From Macrostomum hystrix (Eukaryota > Platyhelminthes > Macrostomidae): 64,000 nucleotides of DNA. The stretch covers positions 9,527,001 to 9,591,000 of the forward strand of contig CATNEN010000025.1 of NCBI GenBank assembly GCA_950097015.1, in the 5' to 3' direction. Positions 11,791 to 22,804 of the stretch are shown here, one piece after another; the stretch's first letter is position 1; the number at the start of each line of letters is the position of its first letter. The notes beneath the pieces are model-generated. The model was not told where the DNA came from. It ran no database searches and worked only from the letters and a program-made list of their open reading frames with translations. The position numbers were made by a program, and so were the translations under genes.

Positions 11791-12679
11791 GGGAACTACG
11801 ACATTTGACTGCTGCAATTTGACTTCCACCATTTGACTGCGGAGCATTTGACTGCGGAGCATTTGACTGCGGGCAATTTGACTGCGGAGCATTTGACTGC
11901 GGAGCATTTGACTGCGGAGCATTTGACTGCGGGCAATTTGACTGCGGGCAATTTGACTGCGGGCAATTTGACTGCGGGCAATTTGACTGCGGGCAATTTG
12001 ACTGCGGGCAATTTGACTGCGGGCAATTTGACTGCGGAGCATTTGACTGCGGGCAATTTGACTGCGGAGCATTTGACTGCGGAGCATTTGACTGCGGAGC
12101 ATTTGACTGCGGACAATTTGACTGCCAGCCATTTGACTGCGGGGCAATATATCCCATAGCTTGCACTTTAACTGCACTGGGAGGGGAAATAAATGGATTA
12201 TTACCCAGGGCAGATGAATGAAATGCGTAAGATAATTAGATTAGTGGACAAGAGCCCGAGCTTCTGGGGGATACATCAACTAATTTCCCAAAAACATGTA
12301 TAACGCATTTCGTTTAGATGTTTATAATTAGTCGCAGAGCGGTTGAAACGAGGGTCACTTTAAAGAAGTTTAAACCCATTGCAAATTCCCATGGCTCCGT
12401 GAGGATAATTTCAATTGCAAACAATTGTCAACAGAGGATTTTCCTTCTCCCAGAGCTCGAAATTTCCTAGATAAAAATGACTATAACAAAGTGTGAGAGC
12501 AACCGTAAAATACTCATAATTGGTTGCTGAGGCACAATTTTTCACTGACAAATTTATACTTATTTATCCGGAAATAATTATATACCTATTGCGAAGCTTT
12601 CTGGTTCTGGAACTGGGGAATCAGATTGTGGCAGTCAAATGGTGGAAGTCAAATGGCAGCAGTCAAATGCCGGGCTCCC
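11791..12679. mobile_element. MITE with minisatellite grown from its terminal repeat
   Basis: Identical 8-bp flanks TTATAAAA (11783-11790 and 12680-12687) bracket an 889-bp element. The ends, read inward, are GGGAACTACGACATTTGACT and GGGAGCCCGGCATTTGACT, each followed by TGCTGC and TTTGACTTCCACCATTTGACTGC. The 8-bp duplication suggests a hAT, P or Merlin-type parent, but the GGG termini do not settle which. The left subterminal part is expanded into the 15-bp array at 11826-12146. No coding capacity was seen. It lies immediately upstream of copy 1 of the lectin-like family. Confidence 0.8.
11826..12146. repeat. Minisatellite, 15-bp unit, about 21 copies
   Basis: Units alternate between GGAGC and GGGCA variants of ATTTGACTGCGGNNN. 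The ATTTGACTGC core is the same as in the surrounding element's terminal repeat. The open frames through it on both strands are a by-product of a unit length divisible by three. Confidence 0.95.
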
Positions 12680-12687
12680 TTATAAAA

Positions 12688-13718
12688 GTACATCTTGTAT
12701 TGCTCCTAGTTAGCCTACTTCGATTTTTTAAATAACAACAAGCAAATCCACTCAATAAAACGCAACAGTATTGGTACTCATAATAACAAATGTATATACT
12801 ATACTTTCACAAATAAGCAGATAAAAAATGAACATCAATTCAAATGATTGCAAAGATGTTTGTGCAAAAGGACATTTTTCAGATGCTTTTTGAATAGATA
12901 AAATGAAGTCCCACATAAAACAGTCCCACATTTATCAAAGTGACTTAGATAAATATGACTAGAATACACAAAAATTACTTAGAAAATTGCACATAGCTGG
13001 ATACAAGACGCCATGAGGTTAAATGAGGTTAATAAAAAATCAAGTACAATAGCCATGTTAGAAAAATAGATAGATGATTAACGTGACTCACGAAGAACTG
13101 TCATACAAAAGCAATAATAAAGTATTCTTATAGCAGCTGCAAAAGACTAAAACAGCCACAATCATACAAGGTATTTAAGAATCGAGTAAATATTGCCTTT
13201 CATAGGACTCAACCGCAGAAACAACAGGTGCATCTAATAGACACCTCCACTTCTAATATGGTCCAGAACCGATGTCCCACCCAGGTAAGTCAAGTCGGTG
13301 AATAAAAAACAATGATAGATAAGAATTACATTTTCAATAGCTTGGTCCTTCAGCTTTTGAATTTCAGCAAAGTTTCATAAGATATCAAGATTTTACAAGA
13401 AGGTGTAAAACAGCACGGGCTGTTTAAAATTGCCAATTAGAAAACTAAAAAGAGTTAAAAAACATTTTAGCACACTAACAAAATCATATCACAAGCTGTA
13501 AAAAACAACAATCACATATTGTAAGGTAAAATGGGGATCTAAATAGTTCAACATCTTCTGCATTGCATGCAATTAGGATAGTTTTTTAAGACAGCAACGT
13601 AGTTCTTTTAATTTCTTTAACAGATGACTTGTTCCGTCGACGCTACATTTAGTTGGGACGCAAAGAAATTGAGGACTTTTTAAAATAGTTTTTAGCTAAC
13701 TGAAACCAGCAAGTGAGT
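12688..13718. other. Intergenic, AT-rich, no gene seen
   Basis: About 1 kb of AT-rich DNA between lectin-like copies 1 and 2. No coding region, RNA gene or array was recognised. Confidence 0.45.
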
Positions 13719-15415
13719 TTAAGCCTTTAAAGGCTCCATTTCAGGTGCGCCGACGACAAAGTCCTGCCAGGGTGAGTCTTCTCTGCGGCAGGCCCGACAG
13801 ATTAGGACAATAAATATGACAATAACTAGCACAATGGACAACACCGCGGCCCCGATGCTGATAATGCAGCCAAGCTGGCAGCTGCGAGTCTGCCATGTCT
13901 TCAGCTTAGACGTAGGCAAGTATTCGCAGGTCCTGAACAGCTGCGGGTGCAGGTCATCCTTGGTTTCAGGAATCTGATTGAACTGGATCAGAGCTGGCAG
14001 TTTCAGGTCAGTTGATTCGCAGGTGAGAAGCCAGGTGTCGTTGCTCTTCCATTCGAGGGCTAGGCCGCACTGATTAGCGCCAGACTGCGAGGCCAAACTC
14101 GATCCAAGCGAACTGAATAGAGTAGAGAGTGAGGACAGTGGAAGGAAATTGACATAGAAACTCAGTTGCAACACCCAGAACTATCAGCAGTCCAGGGCCG
14201 CGGTCCCCACTCCCTCGCACAGCATTTGTAAGTCAGGCCCTTCTAAAGCCCAATCGCAGAGACCTCAGAGCGGTCAGTAAGCCTCTTTCAAAGCACAGCT
14301 TTTTCTACCTTCACCGCTTCCTCCAGAGCCAGGTAGCAGGGGGAGCTGTGTCCATTTGCCAGTCCACCAGCAAAAATTGCGGAACACTTTATCTGCCAAT
14401 ACCCAGTCAATCTTGGGCCAAAACCAACGCTTTTTTTAAGTTTGCGAACCCGAGAGCTTGCTTCGGTACCTCAGGAGCATCTGGTTGCCAGGAGCGGAAT
14501 GGGCGGTCCTTTTCTTCACTGCATCCGCACGGATCGAGGCATCTTGCAGCTAAGTCAAATGAGCTAAGAGTTGCAGACAGTCTAAAACAATTACACATCA
14601 ACTTGGCGCCGGCTAACATTGCAGTTCTGCTTGGCGTTAAAGAATTCAACAGAATAATTTTGAGCCGGGCCGGGCGCGGGTGGGTCAACACCGGAGAGGC
14701 TGAGTAAGTAGCCGGTCCACAACTTACGACCGAGCAGAGCCAGCGGTGAGGCGAAGGGCAGATCTTTCGCTCTTTTAGAATCTGCAGCGAAGCAGGATAA
14801 TAAATGCTAGCCAGGTGGACTACTTCACGTGACAGCCTGTGAAAAAAGCAACTTACTCTTTTCAAAAAAGCGTTTAAGAAATCTGGTCACTTCCTGGTCT
14901 TCGGGCACTACGAAGACATTGCCAAGGAAGTTCCTAGACACTTGATACGCATCGGCTAGCGTCAGCTGCTCAGGAGTGACCAGGTAGCAGGAGCCGTTAA
15001 GATACAGCATTCTCTTATGGCAATAATCTCTGTCCAGCACCTGCACATCCATCTGCAATCCCTTGGCATCAGAGCGGACTTGCTCATTGTCGGACCGGAA
15101 TTCCACAGTCAGGTTGAACGACCTTTGACAAAGTAAGCAAATATCCCATAACAAAACTAATTAGACAGCATGCAGGTAGCAAAGAGTTCATTGTTATCCA
15201 ACTCACGAGTCCCACAAATTGACAATCTGCTGTTTGATTTTCACCGACTTTTCTGAGCACCAGCTTTCAGTTTGGGTTTTGCCTGAAAAAATGATTAGAA
15301 GTGTGTTTTATAAAACTGTCCCAACTTTAGGTAAAACAAACTTGAAATACTCACTCTCGTTCAGTTTTAGCGTCATGGTGAACACGTCAGCATCTGAGCT
15401 GCTGCACTGAGTCGC
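13719..15415 (-). pseudogene. CUB/C-type-lectin-like membrane protein, copy 2, 5' part missing
   Basis: Exons equivalent to 3 (end only, donor after 15355), 4 (15282-15207), 5 (15122-14857), 6 (14781-14595) and 7 (14112-13719) are present with the same intron phases as copy 1. Conserved words include ESWCSE, NLWDS, VEFRSDNEQVRSDAKGLQ, GSCYLVTPEQLTLADAYQVS, LWTGYLL and PALIQFNQIPETKDDLHPQL. Exon 7 ends in a TM helix (IISIGAAVLSIVLVIVIF) and a short tail. Exons 1 and 2 and most of exon 3 were not found in the roughly 350 bp before the next gene. The exon-3 remnant runs into a SINE-like fragment. It is probably a 5'-truncated, non-functional copy, unless an unrecognised alternative first exon exists. 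Confidence 0.65.
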
Positions 15416-15424
15416 ACACCCACC

Positions 15425-15490
15425 TAAATTTCTACCCCAGCTAATCCTGTGCCATTTTTACAGCTGGGTGAACTGTAGCTCTATGGACTT
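15425..15490 (-). mobile_element. SINE family 1 fragment
   Basis: TACAGCTGGGTGAACTG matches the body of the SINEs near 11.4, 19.5 and 61.4 kb. It sits exactly where exon 3 of lectin-like copy 2 loses its similarity to copy 1. Confidence 0.45.
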
Positions 15491-16377
15491 CTGCCGATCA
15501 TCTGTCAATGACGCACTAGCAGACATAATAAATAAATTTCTTTAATACACCAAGATCTCTTTAAAGGTAACTAAAACACACGCCCACAAGCTGAACTGTT
15601 TAGAATAAAAATACAGATAGGTAAGTGCATGATTTGCAATAGGAATAGAATATCGAAACCAAGTGCGGACTGTGTGAGGCGCCAATCAGACCGCATAGTC
15701 CCTAGAAATTCTTTGGTTCACGCCGTCGCCAGTTGAATCAGGCAAAATCAGTTTACCTGTCGCAGCTAAACCGGTATTGTGGTGGCCTCTGAATCAGCTG
15801 CCATTGGCTGCAACAGCTCTTGAGCAGTTTCAGTTGCAGCAGTGGTCCTAACAGCGGGCGAATTCACATCTGCGGCGCTTCCTGTTCGTCTGCCGCCACC
15901 GGTAAAATAATAGCGCTTCCAACGCCGACGACAACAGGCAATCAGGCCGCAGGTAAGGCCAACAATGGCCAGACCGGAAACCACGCAGCCAATAATGCAG
16001 CCAATGCCGCAGGTAATTGGATTGTTTCTAGCTAGCCAGGTAGAATAGCAGGTAACAAATAGGTCGGCGCCATTGTTGTCAGGAATTTGGGCAAATCTAA
16101 TTAGAGCCGGGAATCGGTGCGACATTGGCTCGCAGGTGAAAACAGGTTTGCCTGACACCAGCTGGAAGGCGACACCGCAGCCTTCGGTGGCTGTTAAACT
16201 GACGTTCGACCTGTGTTAGCGAAAGAGAAGCCAAGGCGGTAAAGTACTAGCGAATGAGCCTAACATTCTTGGGCCATATGTACAGCTGTACAGATATTGC
16301 GCGGCGCATCTAAAGCTGCGTAAATTCAACTAAAGTGGTGGCAAAGTAGGGAGCAAAGTACCTAGTTTACAAATAGG

Positions 16378-16435
16378 TTTCCCAAGCCTGAGATTCGAAC
16401 CCCGGACCTTTTGGTTACATATCCGCACGCCAATT
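16378..16435 (-). mobile_element. tRNA-like SINE head fragment
   Basis: On the minus strand GTCCGGGGTTCGAATCTCAG resembles a tRNA T-arm/box B with a preceding stem. There is no matching acceptor stem, and it runs directly into the retrotransposon at about 16436. It is more likely a SINE head or insertion scar than a functional tRNA. Confidence 0.4.
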
Positions 16436-18477
16436 GCACATTCAGCGGTCTCTGCAGGAGCTGTCGAACAAGCTCAGCCGTCTGGAGTCGAAAGAACAAG
16501 ATCGTCGTGGAAGCGGCGACAGACGTGGAGTCGTGACGTGTTGGAGGTGCGGTAAGCCGGGCCATGTTCAAAGGTTCTGCTTTCAGAAGTCGGGAAACTT
16601 CAATGGAGCGGCGACCGCCGGGGTGCCGTTCCGCAAGTGAGAATCCCGGCGCAGCCAGTCCTGGAGGTGTCCTGCTCAGCCGCCGGCGCCAACATGCTGG
16701 TGCAGTGCCGCATTCTGCCGATGGGTGTCCCTGCCAGCTGTTTGGTTGACACTGGGTGTTCACAGTCGCTGATGTCGAGTTCCCTGTTTCGTAAGCTGAA
16801 TGAGAAACTCTTGCCGTTGGCGACGCCCGTGCATCTGAAGCTGGCAGACGGCAACTATTTGGCAGCCTGTGGTTGGCAGGAAGTGCAGCTGAGTTTCGGT
16901 GTTGCGACTGTTCGGCAGGAGGTGTTGATCGTCAACAATCTGGCGAATGATTTTTTGTTGGGTGCAGATTTCCTGAAAAGTTGTGGCTGCATCATCGACT
17001 GCAATCGTCAAACGCTCACTGTGTGCGGTCAGCTAGTAAAAATGGAATCTTCAGCACAAGGGAGTGGTGCATTCGCCGTTGAAGTGGCGGACCGTACAAC
17101 TGTACCCGCTGGTCATGAAATCGTGTTTCCTGCGAGACTGGCGACTGGATCAGCGACTGCTGTTAATAGTGAGTGCGGAATCTTTGAGCCCGACAATTCA
17201 AAGGAAATCTCAAATGTCCTGTGTGGAGCGCGCAGCCTCTCTGTGATGCGAGGCGGACTCATCGCTGTGCACTATGTCAACACGGATACTAAGCCTCATA
17301 CTTTTTACCCCGGAACCTCAAGCCTCAAACTGGGGAGTTTCGAGCCGATGGAGACGGAGTTGCTAATGCAAGTTGAGTCAGTGAACAACCAAGAAATTGA
17401 GCATGGACCCGATGTTGTAGCGTAAGTGCATATCGATGAGAACAATCTGACAGCCAATCAAGCCCGGAGTGTCAAGGACATGCTGCATCAGTACCGGGAT
17501 GTGTTCTCAAAGAGTCCGAACGACCTGGGCTGCACTACACTGCTGGACCACAAAATCGACACGGGGTCGGCGCAGCCCATCAGAGTACCTCCTCGGCGGT
17601 TATCGCCTCCGAACCAGCGAGCGGTGTCGGAGATGGTCGAGCAGATGGTGCGAGACGACATCGTAGAGCTGTCGAGTTCTCCATGGTCGAGCCCAGTCAT
17701 CCTGGTGAAGAAGAAGGACGGTAGTTTGCGTTTCGTGAACGATTTCAGACTGCTCAACTCTGTGACCGTGAAGGACAGTCATCCACTGCCTCACACCAGC
17801 GATCTGATCGACGCCTTGGCGGGATCCACGATGTTTTCGACGCTAGATTTCACCAGCGGCTACTCTCAGGTGATGTTGGACTCTGAGAGTCGTGAAAAAA
17901 CTGCATTTCCTGCGCCACAGGGATTGTTCCAGTACAAGAGGCTGCCTCAAGGAGTCTGCAACGGGCCTGCCACATTCTCGAGACTGATGGAACTCGTGCT
18001 GAAGGGTCTTCGATGGGAAGTATGTCTATCATTTCTCGATGACGTAGTCATATTTTCGAAAGGATTCGAGCAGCATCTTCGTAGACTTCAGCTTTTGCTG
18101 CAGAAATTTAGAACCGCAAATCTGAAGTTAAAGCCGACAAAGTGCCACTTGTGCTATCAAGAAATCTCTTTTCTTGGCTTTCGAATCTCCAAGGACGGTG
18201 TGACAACTGATCCGGACAAGGTAAAGCCAGTACAGGAGTGGCCAACGCCTGAGGACCGTTCAGAAGTGCGGCAGTTTCTGGGACTGTGCGGCTACTATCG
18301 TCAGTTCGTCAAAAACTACAGCGAGATTGCTGCGCCATTGTACAAACTAACGCAGAAGGATGTGACTTTCAACTGGTCTCCGGAGTGCTTAGCGGCATTC
18401 AATCAACTGAAGCAATGCCTGACATCCAGCCCGGTCCTCATCATGCCGACATTTGCAGAAGACGTGCTCCTCCAGAG
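16436..18477 (+). mobile_element. Truncated Ty3/gypsy retrotransposon (gag end, PR, RT)
   Basis: A fragment with no LTRs, inserted within lectin-like copy 3. The 5' end preserves the last part of gag with one CCHC zinc knuckle (CWRCGKPGHVQRFC, about 16538). Next comes an aspartic protease (CLVDTGCSQSLMSS, about 16740) in the -1 frame, then reverse transcriptase at 17426-18477. RT motifs are LVKKKDGSLRFVNDFR, LDFTSGYSQV, LPQGVCNGPATF, FLDDVVIFS (catalytic DD) and FLGFRIS. Similarity stops at about 18477, just before RNase H; integrase and 3' LTR are missing. An in-frame TAA at 17423-17425 separates PR from RT. The element is dead, but the RT frame is otherwise clean, so it is fairly young. Confidence 0.9.
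16592..16598 (+). promoter_or_regulatory. Likely -1 ribosomal frameshift heptamer in gag-pol overlap
   Basis: GGGAAAC falls exactly in register with the gag frame as G GGA AAC, a canonical slippery heptamer. The pol (-1) frame is open from here into the protease. GC-rich sequence able to form a stem follows within 15 nt. This is the standard means of gag-pol expression in many retroelements; its use here is inferred. Confidence 0.6.
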
Positions 18478-19440
18478 TTTTTCGGTGAAGTTTATACCCA
18501 TTGAAAATAATGTTAGATTATTTTTGCAAACACTGCTGTCAGATCAGTTTAAATTTAATTTTTTGTGTTCTTTTTATATACCTTTTTTATTATTCCATTG
18601 AGTTACTGTTGCAACAATAATTAAAATATTTTTTTTACAAAATAACTCGTTTTTTTATTAAATAAGAAGCTCGAATATTGTAAAAGTGAGTGGAACACTT
18701 TTTTTCGCGAAAGGAGAGCATTGTAAGATTGTTGGCAACATGTTTGCACGCGCTATGTATGTTTGCATGTTGTGCAATGATGTACATTAATCGTTAAAAT
18801 ATAAGCGAGTGAGTTGACGCCTTAAGTGGCGAGAATTTGGTCTACGCTACAATCTCGTTTTCGGCGGCTTACATCTCTATTGCTTACTGATAGTAAAACC
18901 GTAGGCAGTTTTTCCTATCGTCACCAATAGTAAATTTATGCAAAATCAACATCAAAAGTGTCACTTTACTAAAATAAAAAATATTTTTAAACACATACAC
19001 ACTAGTAAATTATTTACATTTATTCACTAGGAGCAGCCTAGATCAACTAAACTTACTTTGGGTTGTACACTGCGTACTACATGAACTATAACATCCATGT
19101 GCATTGCCTCCCTTCCCATCAAAGAGTAATTACACATGGATGTGATAGAGAGAAAGCCTGTGTCTCTCTCCTAGGACATAAATTGTGCCACAGTCCGTGC
19201 AGTTTATGTGAAAGCGAAATTAAAAGCTTCAGTCGAAATCTACCTACGCCAGTAGCTAGAGCCATACCATTTTATCACGCTTTAGCTCGTATTCAACCTT
19301 AGAGCTAGGAGCTTTACAGCCATCTCTAAATTATTAATTTTTGCCCTCCCCGCCTGACCTAGCCAAGAATTGAATAGATAATTAAAGAGCTCTAAAATGC
19401 TTTCATTATTTGTTTTTCAATGAACACTACTAAAGGATTT
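18478..19440. other. Intron/intergenic remainder, no gene seen
   Basis: AT-rich DNA between the retrotransposon break and a SINE, lying within the span of lectin-like copy 3. The expected exon 6 was looked for on the minus strand and not recognised. Confidence 0.4.
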
Positions 19441-19444
19441 GGAA

Positions 19445-19650
19445 GGGGCACAGCCGCAGCTATTGACCGGCGCATTTGAACGCTGCGTAAGGCAGTCCAG
19501 TCCATGGACTGGGGGGAGCGCATTAGTCACCGTCAACTACCCGTCTAATGCTGGAACCCATTCAACAGCTGGGTGAGCTGAACCAATGCAGAGTTAAGTG
19601 TCTTGTTGAAAGACTAATTATTTCAGTGTAGTCGGGAATCTATGACACGG
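19445..19650 (-). mobile_element. SINE, family 1
   Basis: CAGTCCAGTCCATGGACTGG, then CAACAGCTGGGTGAGCTGAA and GTGTCTTGTTGAAAGAC, match the inverse of the copy at 11.3-11.6 kb and the parallel copy at 61.4 kb. The tRNA-like head is decayed. Confidence 0.65.
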
Positions 19651-20319
19651 GTTGTAGACAGGTAATCTAAGCGTGGGACACAGGACTTAAAGGTCTGAAA
19701 ATAGAATCAACAAAGGCTGCTTCGTCAGCCAATCAAGGTGCTCAGCTTTTTGTAGCCGTTTTGTTTCATTGTTGGATTCGAAGTCAGGAAATTGGGTTGG
19801 AGTAAGTAAATACTTTTCATTGGAATTGCTTAAAATAATATGATCAGCAACTCACTAGCATCCATTAACTCAATCACGGACTGAACGCTTTGAAAAGTGA
19901 CTAAACTGCCCAGAAGGAAGCTGGCTGCCCTAGCAGCCTCATCAAATGTGAGCTGGTCCACCGTGATCAAATAGCACGAGCCGCGGTGAAACAGCATGTC
20001 CATGTGACGAAAGTTATTCGCCATTATTACGGCATTTAGTTGCACACCCTTGGCATCTTTGCGATACTGCTTATCATCCGACTGGAATTCCACAGTGAGC
20101 TTGTAGGAACTGAAACAGCAATAATATATTTTGGTTCAATTTTTGCTCACATAAATTATATATGCACTTTAATCATAACTGTAGATACTTACGAATCCCA
20201 CAGATTCGCCAGCATTAGTCTTGGCGCCCTCTGCGCGTCACTATTTGAGCACCAACGTTGAGACGCTACTTGGCCTGCAGGAACAAAAAAATTGGTCTAA
20301 ACAAACATTCCTTGGCGCT

Positions 20320-20755
20320 GGAATCCCCAATCTGAGGATCTGGTAGTCTAGCATTCCCAATCTGAGGATCTGGTAGTCTAGCATTCCCAATCTGAGGATC
20401 TGGTAGTCTAGCATTCCCAATCTGAGGATCTGGTAGTCTAGCATTCCCAATCTGAGGATCTGGTAGTCTAGCATTCCCAATCTGAGGATCTGGTAGTCTA
20501 GCATTCCCAATCTGAGGATCTGGTAGTCTAGCATTCCCAATCTGAGGATCTGGTAGTCTAGCATTCCCAATCTGAGGATCTGGTAGTCTAGCATTCCCAA
20601 TCTGAGGATCTGGTAGTCTAGCATTCCCAATCTGAGGATCTGGTAGTCTAGCATTCCCAATCTGAGGATCTGGTAGTCTAGCATTCCCAATCTGAGAATC
20701 TGGTAGTCTAGCATTCCCAATCTGAGGATCTGGTAGTCTAGCATTCCCAATCTAG
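20320..20755. repeat. Minisatellite, 30-bp unit, about 14.5 copies
   Basis: Unit GCATTCCCAATCTGAGGATC plus TGGTAGTCTA, nearly identical in every copy. This points to recent expansion or homogenisation. It lies between exons 4 and 2 of lectin-like copy 3. Confidence 0.97.
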
Positions 20756-21036
20756 CTTAGCCAATAGCCATGGTTCATGATTTCAGCTTAGCCAATAGCC
20801 ATGCTTCATAATTTCAGCTTAGCCAATAGCCATGGTTCATGATTTCAGCTTAGCCAATAGCCATGGCTCATGATTTCAGTGTAGCCAATAGCCATGGCTC
20901 ATGATTTCAGCTTAGCCAATAGCCATGGTTCATGATTTCAGCTTAGCCAATAGCCATGGCTCATGATTTCAGCTTAGCCAATAGCCATGGCTCATGATTT
21001 CAGCTTAGCCAATAGCCATGGTTCATGATTTCAGGC
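20753..21036. repeat. Minisatellite, 31-bp unit, about 9 copies
   Basis: Unit AGCTTAGCCAATAGCCATGG plus (T/C)TCATGATTTC, directly continuous with the preceding 30-bp array. Together the two arrays replace the position of exon 3 in lectin-like copy 3. Confidence 0.95.
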
Positions 21037-21443
21037 TAGCCCCCTGGAGTATATGATAGCTTACCTTCTGTGGATTTGGATCCACAATGCTAACATAGAT
21101 CTTCCTAGTAGCTTTGTCAACGCAATGCTGATGCTCCGCTAGAACTGCTCAAATGGTTAAAAGAAAGTTTTAGAAAATTTGCACTTTAACAAACAATGGT
21201 GCTTTTCAAATAAAAAAATATCGCACTGATACCTACCGGGGTGACTGAACAAAATGACAAAGGTGACAAAGAGCCACCTGAAGTTTATTGACATGCCGCA
21301 GATAGCTGAAAAACAAAATAGGAAATTTTTTTATTATTTATCTTTAACTACAGCATGGCAGTCACGCAGAGAAACAGAATACGTCCTAACACTGATGCTA
21401 TATGATATTGGCATTACTAACTGCAGATGTGTACACTGATTTG

Positions 21444-21466
21444 TATATATATATATATATATATAT
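21444..21466. repeat. (TA)n microsatellite
   Basis: Eleven or so TA dinucleotides in a row, upstream of lectin-like copy 3. Confidence 0.9.
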
Positions 21467-21639
21467 TTGATGCATATTTATATCATGGGCTAGCTGCCTT
21501 CCTATCAAAGGGTTATAAGCTTCGTATTAGACGCAGCTGCAAAATGTATCTTTCTAATGCAGCCAGCTATCTGAAAACGTCTGTAGAACTAAGCTGTGCT
21601 GCTATTACACTCTGTGTACAACTTGCAAATCCTTAGTCT

Positions 21640-22185
21640 GCATCCGAAACCTACTTAAGATAAACAATTCTAGCCTGATAAAGCTGATTATGTTTGAACA
21701 TTTAACAGTTTGTGTTCGCCTTACTTAATATAATTGCCAAAGCTTGCAAGCAGAAAATAAGCGACAAAAACTCAGTAAATCTAAATATGAAGCATCACAA
21801 CAGACAAGTCTGTGCCGACGAACAAAATCAACACAAAACGAAACGTTAGTTAACTAACTTACAACTTATCTGTGCATAACAGGAAGTTATATGGCCTCAT
21901 CGGCTTTAGCAGCTCAAGCTTGATGCACTACAGGATCATCATTAGATGGTCTGATACTAAAAATAAAATACTTTTCGAGTGCGAAAAAGCTAGCAAAAGT
22001 TTTGGTATACAACATTACAGCGCTGCTTAAACAAATAGTTACTCATCTGTAGAAAAAAAAAATTGGGAATGCACAATAAAGCAATTCGCCATGTAATTTA
22101 CAGAAAGTAAAGAGACGAAATGCAAGTCTCTCTTCGATTGGAAAACCTAGAAAGGAAAAAATAAATATCTGCGGATAGATAATAA
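21640..22185. other. Intergenic, no gene seen
   Basis: AT-rich stretch between lectin-like copy 3 and a minisatellite. No coding evidence. Confidence 0.4.
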
Positions 22186-22191
22186 GAAGCG

Positions 22192-22553
22192 ATGGATAGA
22201 TCTGAACATTGGGAGGAAGGAGTGGTGGATAGATCTAAAGACTGGGAGGAAGGAGTGGTGGATAGATCCGAGGACTGGGATAAAGGAGTGGTGGATAGAT
22301 CTGAGGCCTGGGAGGAAGGAGTGGTGGATAGACCTGAGGACTGGGAGGAAGGAGTGGTGGATAGATCTGAGGACTGGGAGGAAGGAGTGTGGTGGATAGA
22401 TCTGAGGACTGGGAGGAAGGAGTGGTGGATAGATCTGCGGCCTGGGAGAAAGGAGTGTGGTGGATAGATCTGAGGACTGGGAGGAAGGAGTGGTGGATAG
22501 ATCTTAGGACTGGGATAAAGGAGTGGTGGATAGATCTGAGGCCTGGGAGAAAG
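22192..22553. repeat. Minisatellite, ~33-bp unit, about 11 copies
   Basis: Unit GATAGATCTGAGGACTGGGA plus GGAAGGAGTGGTG with several variants. Each unit contains the palindrome AGATCT. The frame through it is a repeat artefact. Confidence 0.93.
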
Positions 22554-22804
22554 GTTTAACTGCTAAATTTAGGCTAAAGGTCTAATGTTAAGGTTAAGGC
22601 TAAACTGAAGGTTAAGTCTTGGTGTCTCGATCTGACTCATTTGGGCAAACGCGCATTTAAAAAAATCTATGAATCGCATTTTTAAACAATGCACTAACTA
22701 TTGAAGCCTTGACAATAAAAGAAATAATGACTAATGAATCCTATTAATTCACAGGTTCGTAGGCCTGTGACATGAAGAATGGCTTTCCATCGTCAACGTG
22801 ACGC

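Larger units (their letters stand above)
15766..21294 (-). pseudogene. CUB/C-type-lectin-like membrane protein, copy 3, disrupted
   Basis: Exon 1 (21294-21237) encodes a signal peptide (MSINFRWLFVTFVILFSHPG). Exon 2 is 21144-21065 (VLAEHQHCVDKA), exon 4 20274-20193 (QRWCSN, NLWDS), exon 5 20109-19856 (GSCYLITVDQLTFDEA) and exon 7 16210-15766 (PALIRFAQIP, TM segment and cationic tail). Each has the same phases as copy 1. Exon 3 (most of the CUB-like domain) is absent: its place between 20275 and 21064 is filled by two minisatellites. Exon 6 was not found either, and a truncated Ty3/gypsy pol and a SINE lie in that interval. Joining exon 2 to exon 4 would shift the frame and give an early stop, so the locus is probably a pseudogene. 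Alternatively it is two partial copies. Confidence 0.65.

Noticed and set aside
16378-16435. tRNA gene
   Set aside because: Only a T-arm-like part is seen, without pairing acceptor stem; it matches a SINE head better. The same applies near 11.34 and 59.78 kb.
17423-17425. Reassigned TAA codon
   Set aside because: All host genes here end at standard stops and no other internal TAA is tolerated in a conserved gene.
16436-18477. Complete LTR retrotransposon
   Set aside because: No LTRs, RNase H or integrase; similarity ends abruptly at 18477.
20241-20750. 169-residue repetitive minus-strand protein
   Set aside because: 30-bp minisatellite inside an intron; not a gene.
20320-21036. CRISPR-like regular repeats
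   Set aside because: Units are contiguous without unique spacers and the DNA is clearly eukaryotic.
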